Shown here: positions 1 to 4,991 of the stretch, piece after piece | Layout of the letters: each line of letters starts with the position of its first letter | Position numbering within the stretch: the first letter of the stretch is position 1 | Source of the DNA: JBDTGE01 sp050742975 | GTDB lineage: Bacteria > Actinomycetota > Actinomycetes > Mycobacteriales > Jatrophihabitantaceae | Assembly: GCA_050742975.1 (NCBI GenBank) | Contig: JBOGDQ010000263.1 | Coordinates: 1-5,190 of the forward strand | Direction: 5' to 3' | Length of the DNA: 5,190 nt | Position numbers and translations under genes: made by a program | Notes under the pieces: generated by a model | Told to the model about the DNA's origin: nothing | Seen by the model: the letters and a program-made list of their open reading frames with translations, nothing else | The model's database searches: none

Positions 1-89
1 ATCCCCACCAGGAACGGCTTGTTGTGGTGCTCGTGCTCGGCGGCGGCGGCCAGGACCTGGTTGAGCACCACGGTCGTGTTCGCGATCAT
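1..89 (-). CDS. Start of an unidentified small protein, cut by the left edge
   Basis: About 29 codons are visible, reading M-I-A-N-T-T-V-V-L-N-Q-V-L-A-A-A-A-E-H-E-H-H-N-K-P-F-L-V-G before the window ends. The frame also offers an ATG two codons earlier, at 95. A GGGAG motif at 98-102 lies only 2 nt from that ATG but 8 nt from the ATG at 89, so I choose 89. The visible part is a short alanine-rich segment followed by a His/Glu cluster; no membrane segment has been reached. It lies 70 nt downstream of proA on the same strand and could be the last gene of the operon. Actinobacteria often carry a short one-pass membrane protein of unknown function between proA and nadD, and the His-rich start followed by Pro-Phe-Leu-Val-Gly would suit such a protein. 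That identity is an inference from context and vague family resemblance, not a recognised domain. Confidence 0.6.
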   Translation of the reverse strand, partial: MIANTTVVLNQVLAAAAEHEHHNKPFLVG

Positions 90-97
90 CGTCATTG

Positions 98-102
98 CTC
101 CC
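98..102 (-). promoter_or_regulatory. Shine-Dalgarno site that decides the start of the left-edge gene
   Basis: On the minus strand this reads GGGAG. It is 8 nt from the ATG at 89-87 and only 2 nt from the ATG at 95-93. Normal spacing favours the inner ATG. Confidence 0.55.
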
Positions 103-124
103 GGTCTGCGCGGCTTCGGTCCAA

Positions 125-149
125 GGATCGCAGAGTCGCACCACGATCC
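125..149 (-). other. Small inverted repeat after proA
   Basis: GGATCG at 125-130 is matched by CGATCC at 144-149, giving a 6-bp stem with a 13-nt loop. It starts 11 nt after the proA stop codon in the direction of transcription. There is no T-run after it, so it is at best a weak terminator or processing hairpin. Confidence 0.3.
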
Positions 150-159
150 CGCGTCGGGG

Positions 160-1425
160 TCAGCCTCTGATGTGTCCCTCGCCGGTGACCACGTACTTCG
201 TCGAGGTCAGCTCGGACAGGCCCATCGGGCCGCGGGCGTGCAGCTTCTGCGTGGAGATGCCGATCTCGGCGCCGAAGCCGAACTCGCCGCCGTCGGTGAA
301 CCGGGTCGACGCGTTCACCATCACCGCGGCGGAGTCGACGCGCGCGACGAACCGGCGGGCGGTCTCCAGGTCCCGCGTCACGACCGCCTCGGTGTGACCG
401 GACGACCAGCGCCGGATGTGCGCGATCGCCTCGTCCACGTCGGCGACCACGCGCGCCGCCAGGTCCATGGACAGGTACTCGCGGGCCCAGTCGTCGTCGG
501 TCGCCGACTCGACGCCGTCCAGTGCCGCGAAGCTCTCGTCGCCGTGCAGCACCACACCACTGCTCTGCAGTGCGGACGTGATGCGCGGCAGGAACTCGTC
601 GGCGATCGCGGCGTGCACGAGCAGCGTCTCGGCGGCGTTGCACACGCTCACGCGCGACGTCTTGGAGTTGACGACGATCCGCTCGGCCATGTCCAGGTCG
701 GCCGCGGCATCGACGTACACGTGGACGTTGCCGACGCCGGTCTCGATCACCGGGACGGTCGCGTTCTCGACGACGTAGTTGATCAGGCCCGCTCCCCCGC
801 GCGGGATGATCAGGTCGACGAGACCGCGCGCCTTCAGCAGGTGGCCGACGCTGGTGCGGTCAGTGCCCGGGACGAGCTGGACGGCGTGGCGCGGCAGGCC
901 GGCCTTCTCCGCCGCGCCGGCCAGCACGTCGACGAGCACGCTGTTGGACTGGTACGCGCTGCCCGAGCCGCGCAGCAGCGCCGCGTTACCACTCTTGAGC
1001 GCGAGCCCCGCAGCGTCGACCGTGACGTTGGGACGGGCCTCGTAGATCATCGCGAGCACCCCGAACGGGACCCGGACCTGGCGGATCACCAGGCCGTTCG
1101 GCTGGGTGTAGCCGCGCAGAACCTCGCCGATCGGGTCGGGCAGCGCGGCGATGTCCCGCAGCCCCTGGGCCATGGCCGCGACCCGCTCGGCGTCCAGCGA
1201 TAACCGGTCGATCAGCGACTCGGTCAGGCTGTCCGCACGGCCGGCGTCGACGTCGCGCGCGTTGGCGGCCAGGACCGCGTCGGTGGCCTCGACCAGCGCG
1301 TCGGCCATCGCGCCCAGCGCCGCGTCCTTCGCGGCCCGGCCCAGCGGGGCGAGTTCGGCCGCGGCCTCTCTCGCGCGGGCGGCGACGGCCCGGACCTCGG
1401 CCTCGGTCGCGCTCTGCTCACTCAC
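160..1425 (-). CDS. proA: Glutamate-5-semialdehyde dehydrogenase (gamma-glutamyl phosphate reductase)
   Basis: This cytoplasmic enzyme carries out the second step of proline synthesis: NADPH-dependent reduction of gamma-glutamyl phosphate to glutamate-5-semialdehyde, which cyclises to pyrroline-5-carboxylate. The 421-residue protein has the usual ProA length and aldehyde-dehydrogenase-like fold. Visible marks are VPFGVLAMIYEARPNVT (118-134), LKSGNAALLRGS (143-154), LIIPRGG (205-211), the catalytic cysteine in NSKTSRVSVCNAAETLL (Cys262), the ProA signature region DEAIAHIRRWSSGHTEAV (331-348), and GFGAEIGISTQKLHARGPMGL starting at 383. The signature ends in Val where the usual pattern has Ile, a mild change. 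The start is GTG at 1425. It is the only start codon between the in-frame stop at 1453-1455 and Met40, and no clear Shine-Dalgarno motif precedes it. It follows proB after 91 nt, most of which is a palindromic repeat, and is probably cotranscribed with it. Confidence 0.97.
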   Translation of the reverse strand: MSEQSATEAEVRAVAARAREAAAELAPLGRAAKDAALGAMADALVEATDAVLAANARDVDAGRADSLTESLIDRLSLDAERVAAMAQGLRDIAALPDPIGEVLRGYTQPNGLVIRQVRVPFGVLAMIYEARPNVTVDAAGLALKSGNAALLRGSGSAYQSNSVLVDVLAGAAEKAGLPRHAVQLVPGTDRTSVGHLLKARGLVDLIIPRGGAGLINYVVENATVPVIETGVGNVHVYVDAAADLDMAERIVVNSKTSRVSVCNAAETLLVHAAIADEFLPRITSALQSSGVVLHGDESFAALDGVESATDDDWAREYLSMDLAARVVADVDEAIAHIRRWSSGHTEAVVTRDLETARRFVARVDSAAVMVNASTRFTDGGEFGFGAEIGISTQKLHARGPMGLSELTSTKYVVTGEGHIRG

Positions 1426-1450
1426 GCGAACAGCGTACGGCGCGCTGGAA

Positions 1451-1518
1451 GATCACGTTTTCCCCGCTGGGCGTCGCCGGGGGCGCCCAAACCGGTGCCG
1501 CGCGGGGAAAACGTGATC
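1451..1518. repeat. Palindromic intergenic element, copy 1 (proB-proA gap)
   Basis: This 68-bp element is bounded by a perfect 17-bp inverted repeat: GATCACGTTTTCCCCGC at 1451-1467 and its reverse complement at 1502-1518. The interior can form a second hairpin, TGGGCG (1468-1473) with CGCCCA (1484-1489). Its left 22 bases match copy 2 (2623-2691) at 20 positions and its right 29 bases at 28, in the same orientation, so the two are copies of one family. The element overlaps the last two bases of the proB stop codon and lies 25 nt upstream of the proA start. It has no coding capacity. It could be a REP- or MITE-like dispersed element, or an RNA hairpin that acts as a processing or attenuation site. 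A T-run does not follow the stem, so it is not a classical terminator. Confidence 0.85.
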
Positions 1519-2608
1519 ACAGCAGGACGAGGTCATCGCGGTGCACGACCTCGCGGCGCAACTCGGCCGGCAGGTCCTGGGTCCTGTGGCCGAGCATCTG
1601 GGGCAGGTCGGCCGCGTCGAAGCCCACCAGCCCGCGCGCGACCGCCGTGCCGTCCGGGTCGACCAGATCGACCGGCTCGCCGGAATAGAACTCGCCGTGC
1701 ACGGCGGTGACTCCGGCCGGAAGCAGTGACATCCGGCGCTTCACGACGGCCGCGACCGCTCCCGCGTCGAGCACGATCCGCCCGCGCGGGGTGGTCGCGT
1801 GCCGCAGCCAGAACAGCCGTGACGCGGACCGGTCCCCCGCCGGATGGAACAGCGTGCCGACCGTCCCGCCCAGGGCCTGCTCGATGTGCACGGCCGACGT
1901 CAACAGCACCGGAATGCCTTCGCTCGTGGCGATCGCCGCGGCGTCGACCTTCGTGACCATGCCGCCGGAACCGACGTGGCTGCCGTGGCCGGACACGTGG
2001 ACGCCGTCCAGGTCGGCCATCGCCCGCACCTCGGGGATGAACACCGAACCCTCGCGCCCCGGCCGGCCGCTGTACAGCCCGTCGACGTCCGAGAGCAGGA
2101 CCAGCGCGTCGGCGTGCACGAGATGGGCGACCAGCGCAGCGAGCCGGTCGTTGTCACCGAAGCGGATCTCGTGCGTGGCGACGGTGTCGTTCTCGTTGAC
2201 GATCGGAATGACGCCCAGCGCGAGCAGCCGCTCGAGCGTCCGGTCGGCGTTGCGGTAGTGCCCGCGACGGTGCAGGTCGTCGGCGGTGAGCAGCACCTGT
2301 CCGACCGTCAGCGCGTAGCGGGCGAAGGAGGCCGCGTACCGCTCGGCCAGCAGCAACTGCCCGACGCTTGCGGCCGCCTGTTGCGTGGCCAGGTCACGCG
2401 GCCGGGAGCGTAGCTGCAGAGGGCTGATCCCGGCCGCGATCGCGCCGGAGGACACCAGCACTACCTGCTGGCCGGCCTGGTGCCGGCGGGCGAGCGTGTC
2501 CACGATCGCGTCCAGCCGGCCGTAGTCCAGCCGACCGCGCTCGGTCAGCGACGAGGAGCCGACCTTGACGACGGTGCGGGCGGCCGCGGCGACGGCAGCG
2601 CGCGTCAC
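1517..2608 (-). CDS. proB: Glutamate 5-kinase
   Basis: ProB phosphorylates the gamma-carboxyl of glutamate with ATP. This is the first step of proline synthesis and, in the family, the one inhibited by proline. The protein has 363 residues, typical for the two-domain form. The amino acid kinase domain fills roughly residues 10-255: KVGSSSLT (15-22, phosphate-binding lysine), VSSGAIAAG (52-60), VNENDTV (137-143), FGDNDRLAALV (150-160), LLSDVDGLYSG (171-181) and GSGGMVTKVDAAAIA (213-227). A PUA-type domain follows at about 275-352, as in many bacterial ProB proteins. The start is GTG at 2608, preceded by GGAG at 2615-2618 with 6 nt spacing. No other start codon lies upstream before the in-frame stop at 2651-2653. 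The gene sits between two copies of a palindromic element, one 14 nt before its start and one overlapping its stop codon. It follows obg by 94 nt. Confidence 0.97.
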   Translation of the reverse strand: MTRAAVAAAARTVVKVGSSSLTERGRLDYGRLDAIVDTLARRHQAGQQVVLVSSGAIAAGISPLQLRSRPRDLATQQAAASVGQLLLAERYAASFARYALTVGQVLLTADDLHRRGHYRNADRTLERLLALGVIPIVNENDTVATHEIRFGDNDRLAALVAHLVHADALVLLSDVDGLYSGRPGREGSVFIPEVRAMADLDGVHVSGHGSHVGSGGMVTKVDAAAIATSEGIPVLLTSAVHIEQALGGTVGTLFHPAGDRSASRLFWLRHATTPRGRIVLDAGAVAAVVKRRMSLLPAGVTAVHGEFYSGEPVDLVDPDGTAVARGLVGFDAADLPQMLGHRTQDLPAELRREVVHRDDLVLL

Positions 2609-2614
2609 GAGTAG

Positions 2615-2618
2615 CTCC
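2615..2618 (-). promoter_or_regulatory. Shine-Dalgarno site of proB
   Basis: GGAG on the minus strand lies 6 nt before the GTG start at 2608. It supports that start and sits just 4 nt from the base of palindromic copy 2, so a folded element in the mRNA would be next to the ribosome landing site. Confidence 0.6.
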
Positions 2619-2622
2619 GGCC

Positions 2623-2691
2623 GATCAGGTTGTCCCCGCTGGGCACCGGTTCAGGGCGTTCGAACCGGTGCCGCGCGGGGAAAACCTGATC
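2623..2691. repeat. Palindromic intergenic element, copy 2 (obg-proB gap)
   Basis: This 69-bp element has 17-bp terminal arms, GATCAGGTTGTCCCCGC at 2623-2639 and GCGGGGAAAACCTGATC at 2675-2691. They pair at 16 of 17 positions, with G2632 facing A2682. A second, perfect 10-bp arm pair lies inside: GGCACCGGTT (2642-2651) and AACCGGTGCC (2663-2672), around an 11-nt loop. Almost the whole element can therefore fold into one long hairpin. It matches copy 1 (1451-1518) in its outer parts and has the same orientation. It begins 11 nt after the obg stop codon in the direction of transcription and ends 14 nt before the proB start. Its nature is undecided between a mobile palindromic repeat and a functional RNA structure. 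Confidence 0.85.
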
Positions 2692-2702
2692 CACGGGCGC
2701 GC

Positions 2703-4172
2703 TCACGACTCGTCCTCGTCCGGCCACGGGTCCTCGCCCTCGTGCGCGCGGCGCGCCTTCTTCGCCGCCAACCGCTCCTCCGCTCGGGTGCGCGGCGTGG
2801 ACGTGTCCAGCCGCTCGTCCTGGCCACGGCGGGTCGGCACGTACTGGTCGTCGATCCCGGCCGAGGGCGCGAAGTCGAAGGTGACGTCGCCGATCGTCAC
2901 CGCCGCGCCAGGAAGCGCGCCCTGCTTGGCCAGCTCCTGCTCGACCCCGAGCCGGGCCAGCCGGTCGGCGAGGTAGCCGACGGCCTCGTCGTTGTCGAAC
3001 GCCGTCTGCCGCACCCACCGCAGTGGCTTCTCGCCGCGGACGATGAAGGCGCCCGGCTCGGCCGGATCCGGCGCCACGGTGAAACCGGCCTCGTTCACCG
3101 CCCTGGGCTGCAGGACGATCCGCGTGGACTCGTTCGACGGACGGGAGGCCCGGTCGGCCTCGACCACCTCGGAGAGGGCGAATGTCAGCTCGCGCAGACC
3201 AGCGTGCGTGGCCGCGGAGATCTCGAAGACCGGCAGGCCACGCGCCTCCAGCTCGCCCCGGACGAACTGGGCCAGCTCACGGGCCTCGGGGATGTCCACC
3301 TTGTTCAGGGCGACGAGCCGCGGCTTGGCCAGCAACTCGCCGAGGAGTCCCGCGGACGGCGACACATAGTGGGCGAGTTCGGACTCCAGCGCATCCAGGT
3401 CGCTGATCGGATCGCGTCCGGGTTCGAGCGTCGCGCAGTCGAGGACGTGCAGGAGGACGGCGCAGCGCTCGACGTGCCGCAGGAAGTCCAGGCCGAGACC
3501 CTTACCCGCCGCGGCCCCCGGGATCAGGCCGGGCACGTCTGCGACCGTGAAGGTGTTCGAGCCAGCGCTGACCACGCCCAGGTTCGGGACCAGGGTCGTG
3601 AAGGGGTAATCGGCGATCTTCGGACGGGCCGCGGACAATGCCGCGACCAGCGAGGACTTGCCCGCGCTCGGGAAGCCCACCAGGCCGACGTCGGCGACGC
3701 TCTTGAGCTCTAGCACGACGTCGCGCACCTCGCCCGGCTCGCCGAGCAGCGCGAACCCCGGAGCCTTGCGCCGGGTGGAGGCCAGGGCCGCGTTGCCGAG
3801 CCCGCCGCGTCCGCCCTGGGCCACGACGAACCGGGTGCCTGCACCGGTCAGATCGGCCAGCACCTCGCCGCCGGCGTCCAGGACTACCGTGCCGTCGGGG
3901 ACCGGCAGCTGCAGGTCGCCGCCCTCGGCTCCGTTGCGATGCTTGCCCGCCCCGCCCTTGCCGTTGCCGGCGCGCTGGTGCGGGTGGTGGTGGAAGTCGA
4001 GCAGCGTGTGCACGTTCGGGTCGACGACCAGGACGACGTCACCGCCGCGCCCGCCGTTGCCGCCATCGGGGCCGCCCAGCGGCTTGAACTTCTCGCGGTG
4101 GACAGACGCCACACCGTGACCACCGTTGCCAGCGGCAAGGTGCAGCACGACCCGGTCGATGAAGCTCGCCAT
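2703..4172 (-). CDS. obg: Obg GTPase, ribosome assembly and stress factor
   Basis: Obg (CgtA/ObgE) is an essential GTPase that binds the 50S subunit late in assembly and links growth to the nucleotide state of the cell. The 489-residue protein has the full three-part layout. The glycine-rich Obg fold spans about residues 2-158 (FIDRVVLHLAAGNGGHG near the start, then GGPDGGNGGRGGDVVL). The G domain spans about 160-337: G1 GFPSAGKSS (166-174), G2 around YPFTTLVPNLG (189-199), G3 DVPG (212-215), G4 NKVD (290-293) and G5 ISA (318-320). The OCT domain lies around 350-437. A charged tail (438-489) rich in Arg, Lys and Glu and ending in an acidic patch is common in actinobacterial Obg. The ATG at 4172 has AGGAG at 4177-4181. 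It follows rpmA by 89 nt containing a strong hairpin, as in the usual rplU-rpmA-obg cluster. Confidence 0.98.
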   Translation of the reverse strand: MASFIDRVVLHLAAGNGGHGVASVHREKFKPLGGPDGGNGGRGGDVVLVVDPNVHTLLDFHHHPHQRAGNGKGGAGKHRNGAEGGDLQLPVPDGTVVLDAGGEVLADLTGAGTRFVVAQGGRGGLGNAALASTRRKAPGFALLGEPGEVRDVVLELKSVADVGLVGFPSAGKSSLVAALSAARPKIADYPFTTLVPNLGVVSAGSNTFTVADVPGLIPGAAAGKGLGLDFLRHVERCAVLLHVLDCATLEPGRDPISDLDALESELAHYVSPSAGLLGELLAKPRLVALNKVDIPEARELAQFVRGELEARGLPVFEISAATHAGLRELTFALSEVVEADRASRPSNESTRIVLQPRAVNEAGFTVAPDPAEPGAFIVRGEKPLRWVRQTAFDNDEAVGYLADRLARLGVEQELAKQGALPGAAVTIGDVTFDFAPSAGIDDQYVPTRRGQDERLDTSTPRTRAEERLAAKKARRAHEGEDPWPDEDES

Positions 4173-4191
4173 GCCGCTCCTGTCTGTTCAG

Positions 4192-4238
4192 CCCGGGACG
4201 GGAAAGGGGCGGGCGCCGGTTGCCCGGGCCCGCCCCTT
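4192..4238 (-). terminator. Strong GC-rich hairpin between rpmA and obg, possible attenuator
   Basis: AAGGGGCGGGC at 4204-4214 pairs perfectly with 4228-4238. The stem continues through a single bulged base (4215) with CCGG 4216-4219 against 4224-4227, closing on a 4-nt loop. A small second hairpin, CCCG/CGGG at 4192-4202, follows directly in the direction of transcription. Only a three-T stretch (4205-4203), partly within the stem, is present, so full intrinsic termination is doubtful. Partial termination or an RNA processing/stability point that lowers obg relative to the ribosomal genes is plausible. Confidence 0.5.
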
Positions 4239-4261
4239 CTGGTGGTCTGTTTGGCGGCCGG

Positions 4262-4519
4262 TCAGACCTCGGCCGGCACGATGTTGACGGTCTTGCGACC
4301 GCGCGAGAGACCGAACTGCACCGTGCCCTCTGCGAGCGCGAACAGCGTGTCGTCCTTGCCGCGACCGACGTTGGTGCCGGGGTGGAACTTGGTGCCGCGC
4401 TGGCGGATCAGGATCTCGCCCGCATTGACGCTCTGGCCGCCGAACCGCTTGACGCCGAGGTACTGCGCGTTGGAGTCACGACCGTTGCGGGAGCTGGATG
4501 CGCCCTTCTTGTGAGCCAT
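4262..4519 (-). CDS. rpmA: 50S ribosomal protein L27
   Basis: L27 is a small basic protein of the large subunit whose N-terminal tail reaches the peptidyl transferase centre. The 85-residue product has the expected length. It starts MAHKKGASSSRNGRDS and carries the family signature GEILIRQRGTKFHPGTNVG at residues 34-52. There is no cleavable N-terminal extension of the kind found in Firmicutes, and accordingly no cysteine protease gene between rplU and rpmA. The ATG at 4519 has AAGGAG at 4527-4532 with 7 nt spacing. That motif begins on the last base of the rplU stop codon, so translation of the pair is probably coupled. Confidence 0.99.
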   Translation of the reverse strand: MAHKKGASSSRNGRDSNAQYLGVKRFGGQSVNAGEILIRQRGTKFHPGTNVGRGKDDTLFALAEGTVQFGLSRGRKTVNIVPAEV

Positions 4520-4526
4520 TTTGGGT

Positions 4527-4532
4527 CTCCTT
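4527..4532 (-). promoter_or_regulatory. Shine-Dalgarno site of rpmA, touching the rplU stop codon
   Basis: AAGGAG on the minus strand lies 7 nt before the rpmA ATG. Its first base is the last base of the rplU TGA, so a ribosome ending rplU is already placed at the rpmA start region. Confidence 0.8.
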
Positions 4533-4843
4533 CAGCTCGCCGAGATGCCGGTGACGCGGACCTGGGTCAGCTTCTGACGGTGGCCCATCCGCTTGTGGTA
4601 GCCGGTCTTGCTCTTGTACTTGTGGATCTTGATCTTCGGGCCCTTGGTCTGCGCGAGGATCTCAGCAGTCACGCTCACCGCGGCCAGCTTGCCGGCCTCG
4701 TGGGTGACGGTGGCACCGTCGACGAGCAGGATCGCGGGCAGTGCGACCTCGGCACCGGGCGCCGCGTCGAGCTTCTCGACCTCGATCACATCGCCCTCGG
4801 CGACCTTGTACTGCTTGCCGCCGGTCTTGACGATGGCATACAT
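4532..4843 (-). CDS. rplU: 50S ribosomal protein L21
   Basis: L21 is a 23S rRNA-binding protein of the large subunit. The 103-residue form starting at 4843 matches the family: MYAIVKTGGKQYKVAEGD at the N terminus and a basic C-terminal signature KIHKYKSKTGYHKRMGHRQK at residues 72-91. The reading frame is open upstream to an ATG at 4909, which would add 22 residues of low-complexity Ser/Arg/Gln sequence not expected in L21. GAGGAG at 4854-4859 sits 10 nt before the ATG at 4843, which settles the start. It is the first gene of the rplU-rpmA-obg unit, with its own likely promoter about 90-115 nt upstream. Confidence 0.98.
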   Translation of the reverse strand: MYAIVKTGGKQYKVAEGDVIEVEKLDAAPGAEVALPAILLVDGATVTHEAGKLAAVSVTAEILAQTKGPKIKIHKYKSKTGYHKRMGHRQKLTQVRVTGISAS

Positions 4844-4853
4844 GACGCGTCCA

Positions 4854-4872
4854 CTCCTCGACTGCTGAAGTC
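4854..4872 (-). promoter_or_regulatory. Shine-Dalgarno site of rplU with a small hairpin beside it
   Basis: GAGGAG (4859-4854) is spaced 10 nt from the ATG at 4843 and decides that start. Immediately upstream in the mRNA, GACT and AGTC (within 4860-4872) can form a 4-bp hairpin with a 5-nt loop, too small to be convincing as a regulator by itself. Confidence 0.55.
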
Positions 4873-4929
4873 CGCTGCGCTGCAGGTGCGCGCGCATAGA
4901 AGAACCCACCGGAAAATGGGCCGTCCATC

Positions 4930-4959
4930 AGATTACGGCACGCACCGGAGCGGAGGCAA
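4930..4959 (-). promoter_or_regulatory. Candidate promoter of rplU-rpmA-obg
   Basis: On the minus strand TTGCCT (4959-4954) and TAATCT (4935-4930) are separated by 18 nt. The first matches four of six bases of the housekeeping -35 consensus, and the second fits the TANNNT form common for actinobacterial -10 boxes. Transcription would begin near 4923, giving an RNA leader of about 80 nt before rplU. The -35 box lies inside the hairpin of 4941-4984. Confidence 0.45.
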
Positions 4960-4984
4960 AACGCCCTCCCGCGGATCCGGTGCG
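4941..4984 (-). terminator. Hairpin after rne, candidate terminator
   Basis: CGCACCGGA (4941-4949) is perfectly complementary to TCCGGTGCG (4976-4984). The stem continues as GCGGAGG (4950-4956) against CCTCCCGC (4965-4972) with a one-base bulge in the inner stem and a three-base bulge (4973-4975), closing on an 8-nt loop. It begins 7 nt after the rne stop codon in the direction of transcription. No T-run follows, which is usual for many high-GC terminators but leaves the function unproven. Confidence 0.5.
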
Positions 4985-4991
4985 CCCGCCC

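Noticed and set aside
19..1203. Long plus-strand open frame of 394 codons opposite proA
   Set aside because: It is antisense to a clearly real proA. Its translation is rich in Arg, Asp, Val and His with no domain, which is typical of the open opposite frame in high-GC DNA.
1451..1518. The palindromic element as a classical intrinsic terminator of proB
   Set aside because: The T-rich part (GTTTTCC) lies inside the stem and no T-run follows it, and the same element appears before proB as well. A terminator role would also cut proA off from the operon.
1451..2691. The paired repeats as a CRISPR array
   Set aside because: There are only two copies, more than 1.1 kb apart with a gene between, and no regular spacers.
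2605..3018. Minus-strand open frame of 137 codons overlapping the 3' end of obg and the repeat
   Set aside because: It is a different frame of the obg strand, very Arg-rich, and runs through the palindromic element; a by-product of GC content.
2565..3713. Plus-strand open frame of 382 codons opposite obg
   Set aside because: It covers the C-terminal two thirds of obg in antisense, has low-complexity Arg/Gly/Asp composition, and no credible ribosome site or family resemblance.
3939..4514. Plus-strand open frame of 191 codons across the obg start and rpmA
   Set aside because: It is antisense to the obg start, the rpmA-obg hairpin and almost all of rpmA, and its product resembles nothing I know.
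4844..4909. A 22-residue N-terminal extension of L21
   Set aside because: L21 proteins begin MYAIVKTGGKQY. The GAGGAG motif precedes 4843, and the extension is low-complexity.
4844..4929. A structured leader that could regulate rplU by L21 binding or as a riboswitch
   Set aside because: Only tiny stems are visible (4 bp at 4860-4872 and a CCCA/TGGG pair near 4906-4917). No known leader motif could be recognised.
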